A model generated the notes under the pieces. The model was not told where the DNA came from, did no database searches, and saw only the letters and a program-made list of their open reading frames with translations. Position numbers and translations under genes: made by a program. From NCBI GenBank assembly GCA_008477525.1, contig SPDT01000010.1, positions 1,240,001 through 1,304,000 of the forward strand: a stretch of DNA of 64,000 bases, read 5' to 3'. This document shows positions 1 through 11,097 of the stretch, piece after piece. How positions within the stretch are numbered: the stretch's first letter is position 1; the number at the start of each line of letters is the position of its first letter. This DNA comes from Hypomyces perniciosus (taxonomy: Eukaryota; Ascomycota; Sordariomycetes; Hypocreales; Hypocreaceae).

Positions 1-575
1 TATGGCTATACCAGCTCAGCCGGGCCTAAGGGCAGAATGGTGTTTGTGTTCCCACTTCCCAGCCATCCATTGTATTGACCATACTCACTGACTCGAACTC
101 GCAGCGGCTCTTTGGGAGGTTTCATTTCAGACATCGCCCTCAAGATCATGGCCGTTTATACCTCTTTCCTCATTGCCACGGGGAAATAGGTCTGCGGTGC
201 CCAATTCAAAATCGAGGCGCCATCCACGGCACCCAATTGTATGATAGTGTAATTATCTTTTTAATTGATTCGCCTTTGATTCGTTTTCCCGCCCCAGGCG
301 CATTGAAAGCAAAGGGAGTCATAATTTGCTGCGTTCTTTGGTGCCCATCATGCCGGCATGATTTCGTCCCTTGCAAATAGCCATGCCGGCATTCTTGTAG
401 CCATCCTGGCGTGTTTGCGTGCAACCCATATCATATACCCAAACCACATTGCTCGAAAACTCGACAATTTTGATCCCAGAAAAAAAAAAAGAAAAAAAAA
501 GAAGAAGAAGAAGAAGAAGAAGAAGAAGAAGAAGAAGAAGAAGAAAACGCTGTAGAAGACCCTTGGCCCCCCCAA
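1..575. other. Window-edge intergenic region, no supported gene
   Basis: No open frame here has family-like composition or a splice pattern I can support. It is the region 3' of ecm14 and may include the edge of a neighbour lying outside the window. The last part is a purine-rich A/GAA tract. The long Lys, Arg, Ser, Leu and Phe runs in all frames across that tract are translation artefacts of the repeat. Confidence 0.5.
480..546. repeat. Poly-A/(GAA)n microsatellite
   Basis: A run of A residues broken by single G bases passes into about 14 GAA/AAG units. It begins about 30 nt beyond the ecm14 stop codon, so on the ecm14 (minus) strand it is a T/TTC-rich tract in the likely 3' UTR. Confidence 0.95.
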
Positions 576-2252
576 TCATCTACGCAGTCTGCGTCGCCGA
601 AGTTCTTGCCATGTAAACGCATCCTCGTCATTGTCAATTTCGAGGCTATCCAGAGCATTTTCTTCTTTGATCGATGTGGTCTTCTCAATACCATTATTGC
701 CGAGTATATAGTCGCCAAAGTACTTCATTGCGTCAAACATCTCCTCTCCCGTTGGAATAATGAACTCCTTTGGAAGGAGGAAACCGTAGCTGCCAGTGTC
801 TCGGAGCTTGATTTGATAACTGAAGTGCGCACCCAATTCATGGTAGAACCAATCAATTGCAGAGCCCCCGCCAGATTCAATGCGAGACCAGACAGGATTC
901 CGTTTGGACTCTGAAGCCGCCACAGCACCCTCACATGCAGATGTGACCGAATACGACTCTCCGTTGGATAGGCGAATGGCCTTGGCAATACCTGTTGCAA
1001 GTTCTTCCAAGTTTTCAAGGTTTGGAGGTTCTGCGGCGCAGGTATATGAATAGGGGAAGAGCACCTGTTGCGAGTACGAATGGAGATCCAAAAGGCCCAC
1101 AAACTGAACGTTGTGCTGTGTCTGGTTTCTGGCCCAGTTCGCGAGCGCCACAGCTTCAACAGCCTGGAAGGGCTTTTCTCCACCATAGCTTTCGGAACAA
1201 GGGTCACTCTGTGTCTCGGCACTATCCCATCCAAATCCGAAGGCATGATCCAAGTCTAGGCCGCGGCAAAAGCGTAGGCTGGTGTCTTGCCTAGACTTGC
1301 GCCATAGGCGATCGACTTGCCAAGTATATTCGACACCATCGGGGTTGACAGCAGGAATGAAGACGATATCGAAATGGTCGAGAAACTTGGTAATCATTGG
1401 CTCTTTTCCGAAAGATGTGATGAATGACCATGCAACGTAGTTCACAGTGCTGGTTGAAATCCACTCTCGGGCATGGAGGCCGCCAGTAACAACAATCGTC
1501 TTTCGTGGTTGTCTTGGGTCGACTGAGGCCGGCACCCCGACGCGCAAGGCCGGTATTTCTCTTCCCTCAAATGACTTTCCCACTGTAGTATACTCGACGT
1601 AAGATGGAAACATGGCCTCCAAAAGGCGCATCCAGCGAATGATAACAGGTAGAGGCTGATAATCCTGGAAGAATAGGTTATCACCGGATTTCAAGGGCCC
1701 TGAAGGAACCCAAGCTGGACCATCGGGCTCAGCCATTTCTGACTTCCCCATCGAAGGCAACGACTGATAAATAGCAGTGGCTAGATCGGGAATCAAGGTT
1801 GACTGAGATGCTTGAAGAGACTTGGGGAGGAGCCCGAGGAGTGGAGCTACATCGTCGGCGTGAAGGCGAATGTCGACGAAGTCGTCGGTGAAAGCCCATA
1901 TGTCGAGGAAGAGGCGAGCAGCAGCCTCGGCAAGCGCGGCCTCTTCGTCTATGGTGGTGACATTGAATCGCAGGACAAGCTCGTTGGCGTATCGTGATCG
2001 CGAGTTTTCCCGCACAGGTTGGTGGGCAGCGGCGCTGGCAGCTTTGGCGGGATGGCGGCCGAAGAAGAGCTCGATGGCGCCATCGCGCAATCTCGTCAGG
2101 AATGGGAATAGAGGAGCGTTGCGGTTGTGTGGCGGTAGATTCGGCGTGCCATGATGGTTGTTCGGGGGCACACGATGCGATCCAATACCGGCTCCGTGGG
2201 CGGCCTCGAGGAGCAGCAACGAGGCGACCCAGCTGCCGGCCGTCAGTTTCAT
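576..2252 (-). CDS. ecm14: Ecm14-type inactive metallocarboxypeptidase (M14 family)
   Basis: A single uninterrupted frame of 558 residues. It has a short hydrophobic N-terminus (about residues 1-20, a likely secretion signal), a prodomain-like region (about 85-170) and an M14 carboxypeptidase fold (about 205-520). The zinc motif is HAREW, with H260 and E263, and the third ligand is H391 in DLHSYSQQ. Substrate-binding landmarks such as NPDG (303-306) are kept. The catalytic glutamate of active carboxypeptidases (Glu270 in CPA, in FELRDTG) is replaced: here the motif reads QIKLRDTG with K482. Loss of this residue is the hallmark of Ecm14 pseudoenzymes, linked in yeast to the cell wall, so zinc binding without peptide hydrolysis is expected. 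It is transcribed divergently from the Sec7 gene. The start is the only Met that precedes the signal-like segment. Confidence 0.93.
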   Translation of the reverse strand: MKLTAGSWVASLLLLEAAHGAGIGSHRVPPNNHHGTPNLPPHNRNAPLFPFLTRLRDGAIELFFGRHPAKAASAAAHQPVRENSRSRYANELVLRFNVTTIDEEAALAEAAARLFLDIWAFTDDFVDIRLHADDVAPLLGLLPKSLQASQSTLIPDLATAIYQSLPSMGKSEMAEPDGPAWVPSGPLKSGDNLFFQDYQPLPVIIRWMRLLEAMFPSYVEYTTVGKSFEGREIPALRVGVPASVDPRQPRKTIVVTGGLHAREWISTSTVNYVAWSFITSFGKEPMITKFLDHFDIVFIPAVNPDGVEYTWQVDRLWRKSRQDTSLRFCRGLDLDHAFGFGWDSAETQSDPCSESYGGEKPFQAVEAVALANWARNQTQHNVQFVGLLDLHSYSQQVLFPYSYTCAAEPPNLENLEELATGIAKAIRLSNGESYSVTSACEGAVAASESKRNPVWSRIESGGGSAIDWFYHELGAHFSYQIKLRDTGSYGFLLPKEFIIPTGEEMFDAMKYFGDYILGNNGIEKTTSIKEENALDSLEIDNDEDAFTWQELRRRRLRR

Positions 2253-3337
2253 CTCGAACCGGAGGGACTGATAGATCGATGAATGGAGGGATGACTGAAC
2301 GAATAATTATTTATCGTCGATGGATTGATAGGATTGGTGGTAGTAATTCAAGATGTGAGTGAAGGGGATAGTGTTAGTACTCCGTAGTAGTAGTAGTGTT
2401 ACTGCGATTTGTCAAGGGTAAATTTGAGAGCCACTATTAACTACCCAGTAGTACTACTGTTATCGTCAACGCTGAGGGTGGTCCTCTTTTCCAGCTGCTT
2501 GGGTGCCTACGAGCGCTGTCAAGCCTGTTCATGGCGGCGCTGCACAGCGGCGGGGCTGTGTTCTTAGGCCGTTCTTAGGCCGTTTTTGGGCCTCGTTGGG
2601 GCCACGGCCCACGCGCAGACACGCATTTCCGGGGTACGTGTCGTTGTAGCAGTGCATCGATGCTGCATGCGCAGCCAATAATACGGCGACGCCTCGCTAG
2701 GCGGATTCGTGTCTGGCACGTACAGACGTTGAGATGGCGGCGCATGGCGGCACTAGGGGATAAAAAACGATCCACGATACTGTTAGCACACCGTAGACAG
2801 AAGCTTTTAACAGGCACTCGTATCTCTGTGGCATGGCTTTGACGGTATTACTACTGCTATTCCTGGCACAAAAAGTAATATTGTCAAGTTAAAGGTACCA
2901 TCGTACTCGTATGCGGCGGCGGGAGGGGCTCCACAGCTTCACGAGCCCCAAGCAGGCCATTGGCCCAATTTCTCAAGAGCCATGTACAGGGTACCTTATT
3001 ATTGCCCAGCCCCTGGCTTGCGAACCACCTCCACTGCTTCTGAGAGAGCTGGGTTGATTGATGGCGTCGATATTGTGCTAAAGACCTGCTGGATGGCTTC
3101 CCGAACCATCATCCCCCTCCCCTGGAAATTCCATCACCACGTCCATACCTGCATCTACGAGTCTGACGCCTAAATCTTCCCTTGACTGGCTGTTGCGATC
3201 CTCAATGCTCTTCCACGAATACGCCTGGCACGTCTAGCTAGGCCGTCCGTCTCTTGCAGTCCACCCCAAAACCCACGGCCTCCCCGGAACTCTGCGGCCA
3301 GGAGTGCCATCGCATACCATGAGAATCGGCCGTCGCC
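2253..3337. promoter_or_regulatory. Divergent intergenic region between ecm14 and the Sec7-PH gene
   Basis: This 1.1-kb region must hold the promoters of both flanking, divergently transcribed genes. It contains an AGTACTCCGTAG(TAG)n block at 2376-2396, a small direct repeat of TTCTTAGGCCG around 2560-2590, and a C-rich stretch before the Sec7 start (about 3110-3310). I see no additional gene. Confidence 0.6.
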
Positions 3338-3375
3338 ATGCCTTTTTTACGCCGCCGCGGCAACATGGTCAGTGA
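3319..3375 (+). other. Upstream ORF overlapping the Sec7-PH start codon
   Basis: An 18-codon frame opens with ATG at 3319 and stops at TGA 3373-3375. It lies in a different frame from the proposed main start at 3338 and runs past it. If it is in the mRNA leader it could lower initiation at 3338 or favour the in-frame ATG at 3365. Whether it is transcribed is inferred. Confidence 0.4.
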
Positions 3376-6300
3376 GACCGACATGCGCCGCCATACCTCT
3401 CTCTTTGCGCCACCGACCTTAGAAGACGTCCCCGATCTGCCGACGCAACCTCACCACCAACAACAGCAGCAACAACAGCAATCCGAGGGCTCGGAGCCTT
3501 TATCCCAGCAGCCGACTCGAGAATCAAATCGAGAATCGACCGCGAGTCGCCCAACCACCCCGCCTGTCCAGCAGCAGACGAATAAGCATAGACGCTTCTC
3601 TGTGCTGAGGTTTCGGAATGCCTCTGATTCGCAACTGTCGCTCAGGGTCAAGCAGCAGGCTGAGAACCCCCCTCCTGTCCCCCGACGTAGCCAATCCCCG
3701 ACCCCCATTCCACACTTCCTGACGTGCCGAGTTATCATGACTGACCTGCTCCCCGTCCAGCCCCCGCCATCATCACCACCGCTCCAGTAAACGAAATGGC
3801 CGGCCCTAGGAAGATGGCCTCACGTATTGGCTTAGCCGCGAAACTTCGACGCTCCGCTGATGTCCTCCGAGACGATAACGCCTATAATGGCGGCCACGCC
3901 CGCCGGGAAGCGGCTCCTAGAAAGTCCTTCAACGACGACCTCGGACGACCATCATTGAACATCTTGGAAGAACCACAGTCTCCTCGACCATCTACCCAGA
4001 CAACTATTGGTTCCAACGGCACCGGGTTGAATATTTCGGTACATCGACCATCCGAGTCATCAAGATCCGACATTAGCTCGACAGACCGCATATCTTACTC
4101 CAGCCCCAATGCCACCCCGAAGAAATCGCAGCCCTCCACGCCCTTTTTCAAGCTGCGGAGGACCAAGAAACCCCCGGAGCCGTTATTTCCAATATCGCAT
4201 CTTCAGCAGAATAGCAGTCCGTCAGCCGCCCGTTTATCTACAACTTCTCTAGGTGTCGAGGCTACCCCACGTCCAGCTTCTGCCCGGAGTGCAGGCACTC
4301 CTCGAGGTGAAAATGGCCGTGGATCTCACCCAAATCCAGCCGCCGCTCTATTCGCTCCAAGTGGTGGAAACCGCTCCGGCCACTCCTCACCTACCCGAGC
4401 TACTCTTCTGAGAGGAAGGTCATCCACCATGAGCTCGCTGGGTCGAGATTCCGCCGATGAGCATTTGGTTCCACCTACTACACGAACATCAACTTCTACG
4501 GGCCGGAAGAGCTTTGGCGATTTGCTGGGATTAGCCCGTCTTCGCCAGAATCCTGATCTCAATCGCCAGGGTTCTCTGACGCCGGCCACGCCTGGGTCTA
4601 TTGCGTCCAAGAGCAACTCACTTCAACTTCCGAGAGATTCTATAGTCTTGCCAGAAAGATTTGACGACGAGTCCCCTCCCAAGTATATTGCCCGCCTGGA
4701 AGGACTGGTCAGTCGGGGCATTATAGCCGCTGCTCTTTCTAAAGGCACTGATAGCTTTTCCATTTCTGCTCTAAGGAGTTACATGCGAACCTTCAGCTTC
4801 TTCGGTGACCCGATGGATATGGCCATCCGGAAGCTCTTGATGGAGGCTGAACTTCCAAAGGAGACTCAGCAAATAGACAGGTGTCTACAGGCTTTTGCGA
4901 ATCGCTACCATGAGTGCAACCCTGGCATTTATTCATCCCCCGACCAGGCATATTTCATTGCCTTCTCCCTTCTTATCCTGCATACCGACGTTTTCAACAA
5001 GAATAATAAGCACAAGATGCAAAAGCCGGATTACTTGAAAAATACCCGCGGGGAGGGTATCTTTGACGACGTCCTTGAATGTTTCTACGATAATATTTGT
5101 TACACTCCTTTCATTCATGTTGAGGATGATCTTGACCTGTGTAGTGAACGCATCGGCGGCGGCAAATCCAAGCGAAAGAATCTACTCTCGAGCTCTGCAG
5201 GCGACCCTGCAAAGCGAGCAATTAAGGAGCCCATCGATCCTTATACTCTCATCATTGACGGGAATTTAGATGCCCTCAGACCCAATCTCAAAGATGCGAT
5301 GCCACTGGAGGACCAATACAACTACCTGGGCTCAGCTAAATCTCTCAATTTGCAAGATTTGCAAAAGACATTCTTTAGGACCGGAGTTTTGCAGATTGTG
5401 TCTGCGAGATCTCGCCCAGATGCTTTCATGTCAGATAAGACACTAAACAACCCTGATGATACCCATCCAGGCATTGTTGACATCAAAATAACCAAGGTCG
5501 GCCTTCTTTGGAGAAAGGATACCAAGAAGAGGAAGACGCGCTCGCCATGGCAAGAATGGGGCGCTATTCTGACCGGTGCTCAACTCTACTTCTTCCGGAA
5601 TACTAGTTGGGTAAAGAACCTCATGCATCAGTACGAGAATCACATCAAGGCAGGACATGATGGAATACCCATCACTTTCAAGCCACCGCTCGAGGAATTC
5701 AAGCCAGATGCACTCATGTCTACACACGGGGCCGTTGCCCTTCTAGACACAACCTACAAGAAGCACAAAAACGCATTCGTTTACGTCAGGCAAGGCGGTT
5801 TGGACGAGGTTCTACTAGCCGATGATGAGCTCGAACTCAACGACTGGCTGGCTAAACTCAACTACGCTGCTGCTTTTAGAACTTCTGGCGTAAGGATGCG
5901 TGGCGTTGTAGGGGGCAATTATGATGGCCAAGGCCGCCGAGGTTTCAGACGACTCGACAGCTCTGACGCAACACAGCTAGTCCAGACTCCAACCGGTCCT
6001 GTATCCATTGCGCGTAGTCGGATCGATCGCAAAATGGCCGAGGATATTCAAACGGCGAGGCGAGACATTATGCAGCAAAAGATTGCTGAAGCGGACCGGA
6101 AAATAGATGATTCTAAGAAGGCGCTGGAGGAGCAGCTCAGGAACGCGCGACACCTCCAAATACTGGCACCCATCCAACCGAGGACTAGAGAGCAACTTCT
6201 TTCAGCGGCAGCTCGTATGTCAGCGCAGTTGAAGTGGACCCGTGTGGAGATCTGGAAGGAGAAGTGCCATCGCGACATCTTGGCTTTGGATCTCGAAGAA

Positions 6301-7641
6301 GAACTCTCAACACTGGATAATGCGGCTACCCCAGATAGTCAGCTGTCAGATCATGAGAGACCTACATCTCCATCCTCACATTCTGTGATGGCTTGCAATG
6401 AACCCCAGCCGAGATCTCAGAGCATTCCTGAGAACAGGCCCCAAACCCCCACAGACCCTCATCTACCCTCCCTCTCAAGTCCTGCAGAGTCGGCCCAGGA
6501 TGTACATAGTCCGTCAACGACAGCGTCTCCCAAACGCCCACAAAGCTCATCACGGCCGCTGCAAGATTCTAGGTCCGATGCGAGAAGCACCAGGCATGGG
6601 TCAATTTCGAGCATCGCGGTTTCCCCTGCGCAATCACCTCCGACTACTGCTCAGGCTAGGCAAGCTGCATCTCGCGATGGAGATGATGTGTCATCGTCAG
6701 CTAGATCCGATCAGAGTCATGATGACGTCGACGCTGATGAACGGCAGTTCTTGAAACACGTTGGTTTGGTCGAAGCTAGGACGGGCAGAGATGCTTTAGA
6801 TAAAGCCACTACATCAACTCCTGGGGAAGGCACAGAGCATGCCACACTAGCAGACCGTGAAAAGTTCGAGAGGAGCAAGATTCGTCGGAGTCTTCAACGC
6901 ACCCTTAGAGAGAGTGCTGGCCATCTTTCACATCATCGGAGCAAGAGGGGCAACCAGGTTACTGCGACCGGCTCTTCAGAAGATTCTCGAGATAGCACAC
7001 TTGCCAGGGGTGCAGGAAGCTTTGTGGTTCATGGCAAGAAGGCATCCGTCATTCAACTTGGCACGGAGCTTCAGGTTATGTCGAACGAAGAGCAAATTCT
7101 GGCCCGAAAGCAGCAGCAGCAGCCGTTTCAGCAGCCAAGCCATTCGTCAAGTGATCAAGCTACCTCACATGCGTTGAATGGGGGTCAAGACGATGATCTT
7201 TTTTCTGTGGTTGAAACTCCTTCAGAATCAAATGAATCGCAAGAGCGCAGGGGGTCAGCTGCAAGCGCCAGTACGGCTACAGCGCGAAGCTTTCGAGAGC
7301 TTCATCGAAAGTACTCATCAGCCCAGGCGGCTAGAAGCGTGTCGGCTACCGGGAGACTCGCTATACCTTCGGATGGCGAAAGTGAGGCTGCTGTGAGTTT
7401 CTCCGACGGTCGAAGGTCGCCTCTCCCCCCAATCGAGACGGAAGACGATGAAGATGGAAGGGAATTCGAGGACGAAGACACTACGATGGAGCTCAAGCAA
7501 CCTGAGGCAGACGAACAAGCCCCGCAACAAGAACAGGAGGAGAAGCAACCGCAGGAGCATGAGGTCCAAGAATCGAACACAGAGTCAGCCCATGAGCCTG
7601 AGTCTCTTCCAAGCCGGCCGCTGCAGGCACTCAACGCGTGA
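3338..7641 (+). CDS. Sec7-domain Arf guanine-nucleotide exchange factor with PH domain (Syt1-like)
   Basis: Two exons, 3338-3686 and 3761-7641, give 1409 residues. The 74-nt intron (GTAGCC...CCAG, with CTGAC inside) restores the frame: ...PPPVPR joins PPAIITTAP. The N-terminus is disordered and carries a Gln run. The Sec7 domain spans about 420-575; the catalytic glutamate is E484 in LPKETQQIDR, and the second Sec7 motif is present as LHTDVFNKNN. A PH domain follows (about 688-826), then a charged coiled coil (about 880-915) and a long Ser/Pro/Gln/Glu-rich tail. Sec7 domains load GTP on Arf GTPases; the Sec7-then-PH layout matches yeast Syt1, which acts at the Golgi. It lies tail to tail with SRP72. 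The start could also be ATG 3365; an overlapping uORF precedes it. Confidence 0.92.
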
Positions 7642-8234
7642 GTTCAGAGATCATCAGCCCCGTTTTCTAGTTGGTGAGTGTGTGCGAATATGTATGTCTA
7701 TTTAGCGATTTTGCTGGGATGGGTGTAGGCAACAAAAAAAGGGGTGGTGGCATTTGGGCATGGCGGATTGCACTGGGAAACCCGCAACTTTTGTGTTTTT
7801 ATTTGAACCTGCCTTTCGCTTGTTAGTTTCGCCCTTTTGTCGCGTTTTCCAACCCACATGAGAGACTGGACTCTTCGTTTTCCTTTTTTGTTTTTGCTGG
7901 GCGATGGTATATCCAAACTTTGGACGAGGTTATGTGGAATATATACATAGACTTTTCCTTGTCTCTGCTGGTTGGGCAATCCTTGGGGAGTGAGGGAACG
8001 GCCTTGAACCAAGAGCTCAAGCGAGAAAATTAGTAAAAAATATACACCTTAATAAATCATTTACATCACTTTGTCTGACAGTACAAAATGACTTGAACAT
8101 GGAAACTTGGTGATATTTTTGGAGGCCATGAGATTCTATCAGACACATCAACTCCAAAACCCGGCTCTCCTCCCTCCCCCACCAGCCTGCCAGAACTGTG
8201 AAGAAAAGTTGAATGACATCTCCCTGGGCGCCGT
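7642..8234. other. Convergent 3' intergenic region (Sec7-PH / SRP72)
   Basis: Shared 3' region of two tail-to-tail genes. It is T-rich in the first half and has a plus-strand AATAAA at 8051-8056 that could serve the Sec7 transcript. No gene is seen. Confidence 0.55.
8051..8056 (+). terminator. Polyadenylation-signal-like AATAAA
   Basis: A perfect AATAAA on the plus strand, about 410 nt past the Sec7-PH stop codon, in the convergent region. Fungal poly(A) signals are degenerate, so this is only suggestive. Confidence 0.3.
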
Positions 8235-10238
8235 CTATTTCTTGCCCTTCTTCTTCTTTTTGGATGACGTAGCAGTAGTCTTTTCCACCTTGACGCCTCC
8301 GCCGCCCACAAGCTCCAGCGTCTCCTCCTCCTTGACAATGCCGCCCTGCGTTGCCTCTCCAGCACGCTTCTTCCCCTTCTTGCCCTTGGGGCGGTACGAA
8401 GACCGGTCGCGAAGGGGCAGCCATCGTTCCGGATCGGGGGTCTTGCCCTCGACATAGTTCTTGGGCAGTTTTCTCCTCCTCCGCTTCTTGGTTGCCTTTT
8501 CGCTGGTTTCCTCGGCTGCTGGTCGCTTCCTGGAGGCGACGCTGCTTGGCACCACAGCCACACCAGCAGCGAACAGCTCGTCTATATCTATCCCGCCGAT
8601 CAAATCATCAACGGGGGGTAGCTGGGAAACGTGCTGCTGAACTTTGGGTGTGTCCGACGCCGCAAAGGATGCGACCAGCCCGGCTGACACAATATCCGAG
8701 CCTTGTTGCTGCTCAAATAGCTTCTCGAAAGCTGAACCGGCCAATGACAAGTGGTCTGCGTTTGAAGATCGCATGAGTTCGATACCTGCCTCTACTAAGA
8801 GCGATGATACTGAACCCGACGGACGGTCTTGCCAATATCGCGCTGCCTTAACAATCTCCACCTTGGCTGACGACTCTCGCTGCTGCGCTCGCATCAACGA
8901 CACGGCCAAGGCGATAAGTCCGGGACTGAAACGAGCATCTCTATCCTCGACATCGCTAGAGCTATCCAGGCGGTTGAGGAAGGATTCCAGCACTGACAAG
9001 GCGGCTCCACCTTGTTGTTGCTGCAGCTGGATCTGAATGATGGTAAGGATGAGACCAACGTCGTTGGGGCGTTTGATCGCTAACGCCTGTAGTTTTCTAA
9101 GGGCTTCCTTGCCGGTAGAGCCGTGTGTCTCGGCAGCAGAGTTCAAAGCTGAAGCTGAAGTGATCTCGGGTTTTATGCTGGGGTGTTTTGCCTGGCTGAG
9201 GATCTTCTCTGTTCTGTTGCTGACACCACGCACCTTATGAGCGCCTAGGTCGATGATGAGACCATTATGTTTGAGGATGTTGGTTTGGTGGCTGAATAGC
9301 TTGCTTTTGGATCCAGTTGAGGGGAGGAAATATTTGCGCAGGCGCAAGTACGGGTTCTCTGATGGTTCCAGTGCCAACAAGTTGTTCTGGGTTATCACTG
9401 CAAAGTCGGGGCCGTCATTGTCACTACAACAGGGCGGATTAGGACCTCTTCTTGTTTCGAGAGAGTAGGATGATGCGTAGAGTTGTACAACTTACGTTGC
9501 GGGGCCCAAGGACTGATAAATCTCCAGGGCTTCCGTGAGCTTGCCTGACTTAGCGTATACATAAGCCTGCTGAGCGCGAATGGGTCTGAGCTCAGCTTGC
9601 TTTTCCTCATCATCAAGTTCGTCTGAATTGTCGCAGAGCATGGAGGCGCGCTGCAGGAGATTTGCAGCAAGCTCAAGATTACCTCGAGCAATCTCTGTGC
9701 AGGCCACATTGTAGCACACCTCGAAGGCATCCAAGGACGCTGTTTGGTTTAGCAGCGGGACAGAAGAAGCGAGTCCCTGCCACTCAGACTGAGCGACGGC
9801 AGCAGTGCTGTTAATCTTTAGGTCGCTGTTCTCATTGGTGGCGTCATTGTCTAGAAGCTGTCTGTAGATGGCTTCAGCCTCGTCGAACCTCTCAGCGCGA
9901 TAGGCGACCTGTGCAGCAACATGGCGGAGACTGCGCCTTTCTAGGCCGGCAGACTTGAGAACCTCGGTGGCCTCATCCAGTTTTCCGGTCTTGTAGAGAG
10001 CATAGGCGTTTTCGAGAACACAGGTGTCTTGGAGCTTGCTGCCTTCGCCGGCGATGAAGCGGAGAGCGTCGTCGAATCGATCAAGCTTGAGGAGGGCGAC
10101 TGCTTTTGTGTGCTTGGCGGTATCGTCATTCTTGTCGGCCTTGATAGCAGCATTGGCGGCTTTGAGGACTTCGTCGTGGTCTTCGATATCGGTAGCCCGC
10201 AGCAGGGCGCTGAGGGCGGCGCGGGGGTCTTGAGGCAT
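8235..10238 (-). CDS. SRP72: Signal recognition particle subunit SRP72
   Basis: Two exons (10238-9496 and 9423-8235) are joined by a 72-nt intron with GTAAGT donor and TAG acceptor; the protein has 643 residues, normal for fungal SRP72. The first ~400 residues are TPR-like helical repeats that bind SRP68. The C-terminus is strongly basic (KKRRRRKLPK and several Lys runs) and includes PDPERWLPLRDRSSY at about 577-591, the conserved SRP72 RNA-binding motif that contacts 7SL RNA. The protein is part of the cytosolic SRP that targets nascent secretory chains to the ER. It is transcribed divergently from the NCBP3-like gene, with about 860 nt between the two starts. Confidence 0.95.
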
Positions 10239-11097
10239 GATTTATATATGTTGGGACGTCTATGAGAGCGAAGGCATTGTTGGCGGGGTGAAGTGAGGTT
10301 CGATTGGGTACTGTCGGATAACACCGTTGCCGTCGATAAGAGCAGAGCACAGCAGATCAGATCAGGTCGGGTCGGGTCGAGAGGCGTAATCGCAATGGCC
10401 TGTAGAATTGGGAGTGAGGCCTTTGCGCGTGATGCAAAAGACACAGTTTGCGTGGAGGTGATAATAGGTACTGATCACTAAAGTGGTCGATTTTTCGGAT
10501 CGCGGGGCTCATCCGTCGTCTGTATCACATACGGAGTACTTCGCACGAAGTACTAATAATACTACTACTCCTTCATAGATAAGGTATAATGCCTACTCCG
10601 CACGCTCGTACATGCTTCGTAGGCGGGGCTTGGCTATGAATGAAGATAGCTTTGTAACAGACATATCTGGATATTTATTCCATTTCCATCCCTTCATGTC
10701 CTTTTCTCTTGGCACTTAATAGCAAGCAGCTTATAAATCGGAGGCATAGGCGCCCATTTCCAGTAACGCCCGCCCGGCGAAACACCGGCCTCCGTAACAC
10801 CGCCGCCTCTGGAGCCGCGTTTCTCGCAGCGAGTGTCTGACCTCCGAGCTCCATCATAATCCTCCTCTCCCTCTCTTCACTCCTCTTCGCCAACCCCATA
10901 TACACAGACACACAACGCCCTATCTCCGTTATGACCCTCATCTACGAATAATCTTTGTTTCTTGGAGCTCAATCGTTTTTTGCTACTTCCTCCCCTCACG
11001 CCAATTGGACCTCCTCGCTCGTCACTCTCTTGCTTAAAACTTCAGCCGCATCCCAACTGCCAACCATTAAGTCGCACTCCTCGCCCTCGCCTCCAGG
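10239..11097. promoter_or_regulatory. Divergent promoter region SRP72 / NCBP3-like gene
   Basis: Holds both promoters. It contains GATCA/GGTCGGGTCG direct repeats near 10355-10380 and an imperfect palindrome at 10530-10555 (AGTACTTCG, 2-nt spacer, CGAAGTACT). A CT-rich leader precedes the downstream start. The frame open from 10962 is leader sequence, not the protein start. Confidence 0.6.

Noticed and set aside
319..718. Frames encoding long runs of Leu, Phe, Ser, Lys or Arg
   Set aside because: They are translations of the A/GAA microsatellite and overlap the 3' end of ecm14 on both strands.
7302..7634. Antisense Ser/Cys-rich frame inside the Sec7-PH tail
   Set aside because: It is the shadow of the Gln/Glu/Ser-rich coding tail and has no independent signal.
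10295..10320. tRNA-like B-box (GGTTCGATTGG) upstream of SRP72
   Set aside because: The invariant CC at the end of the B-box is missing, and no cloverleaf or A-box is found at the right distance.
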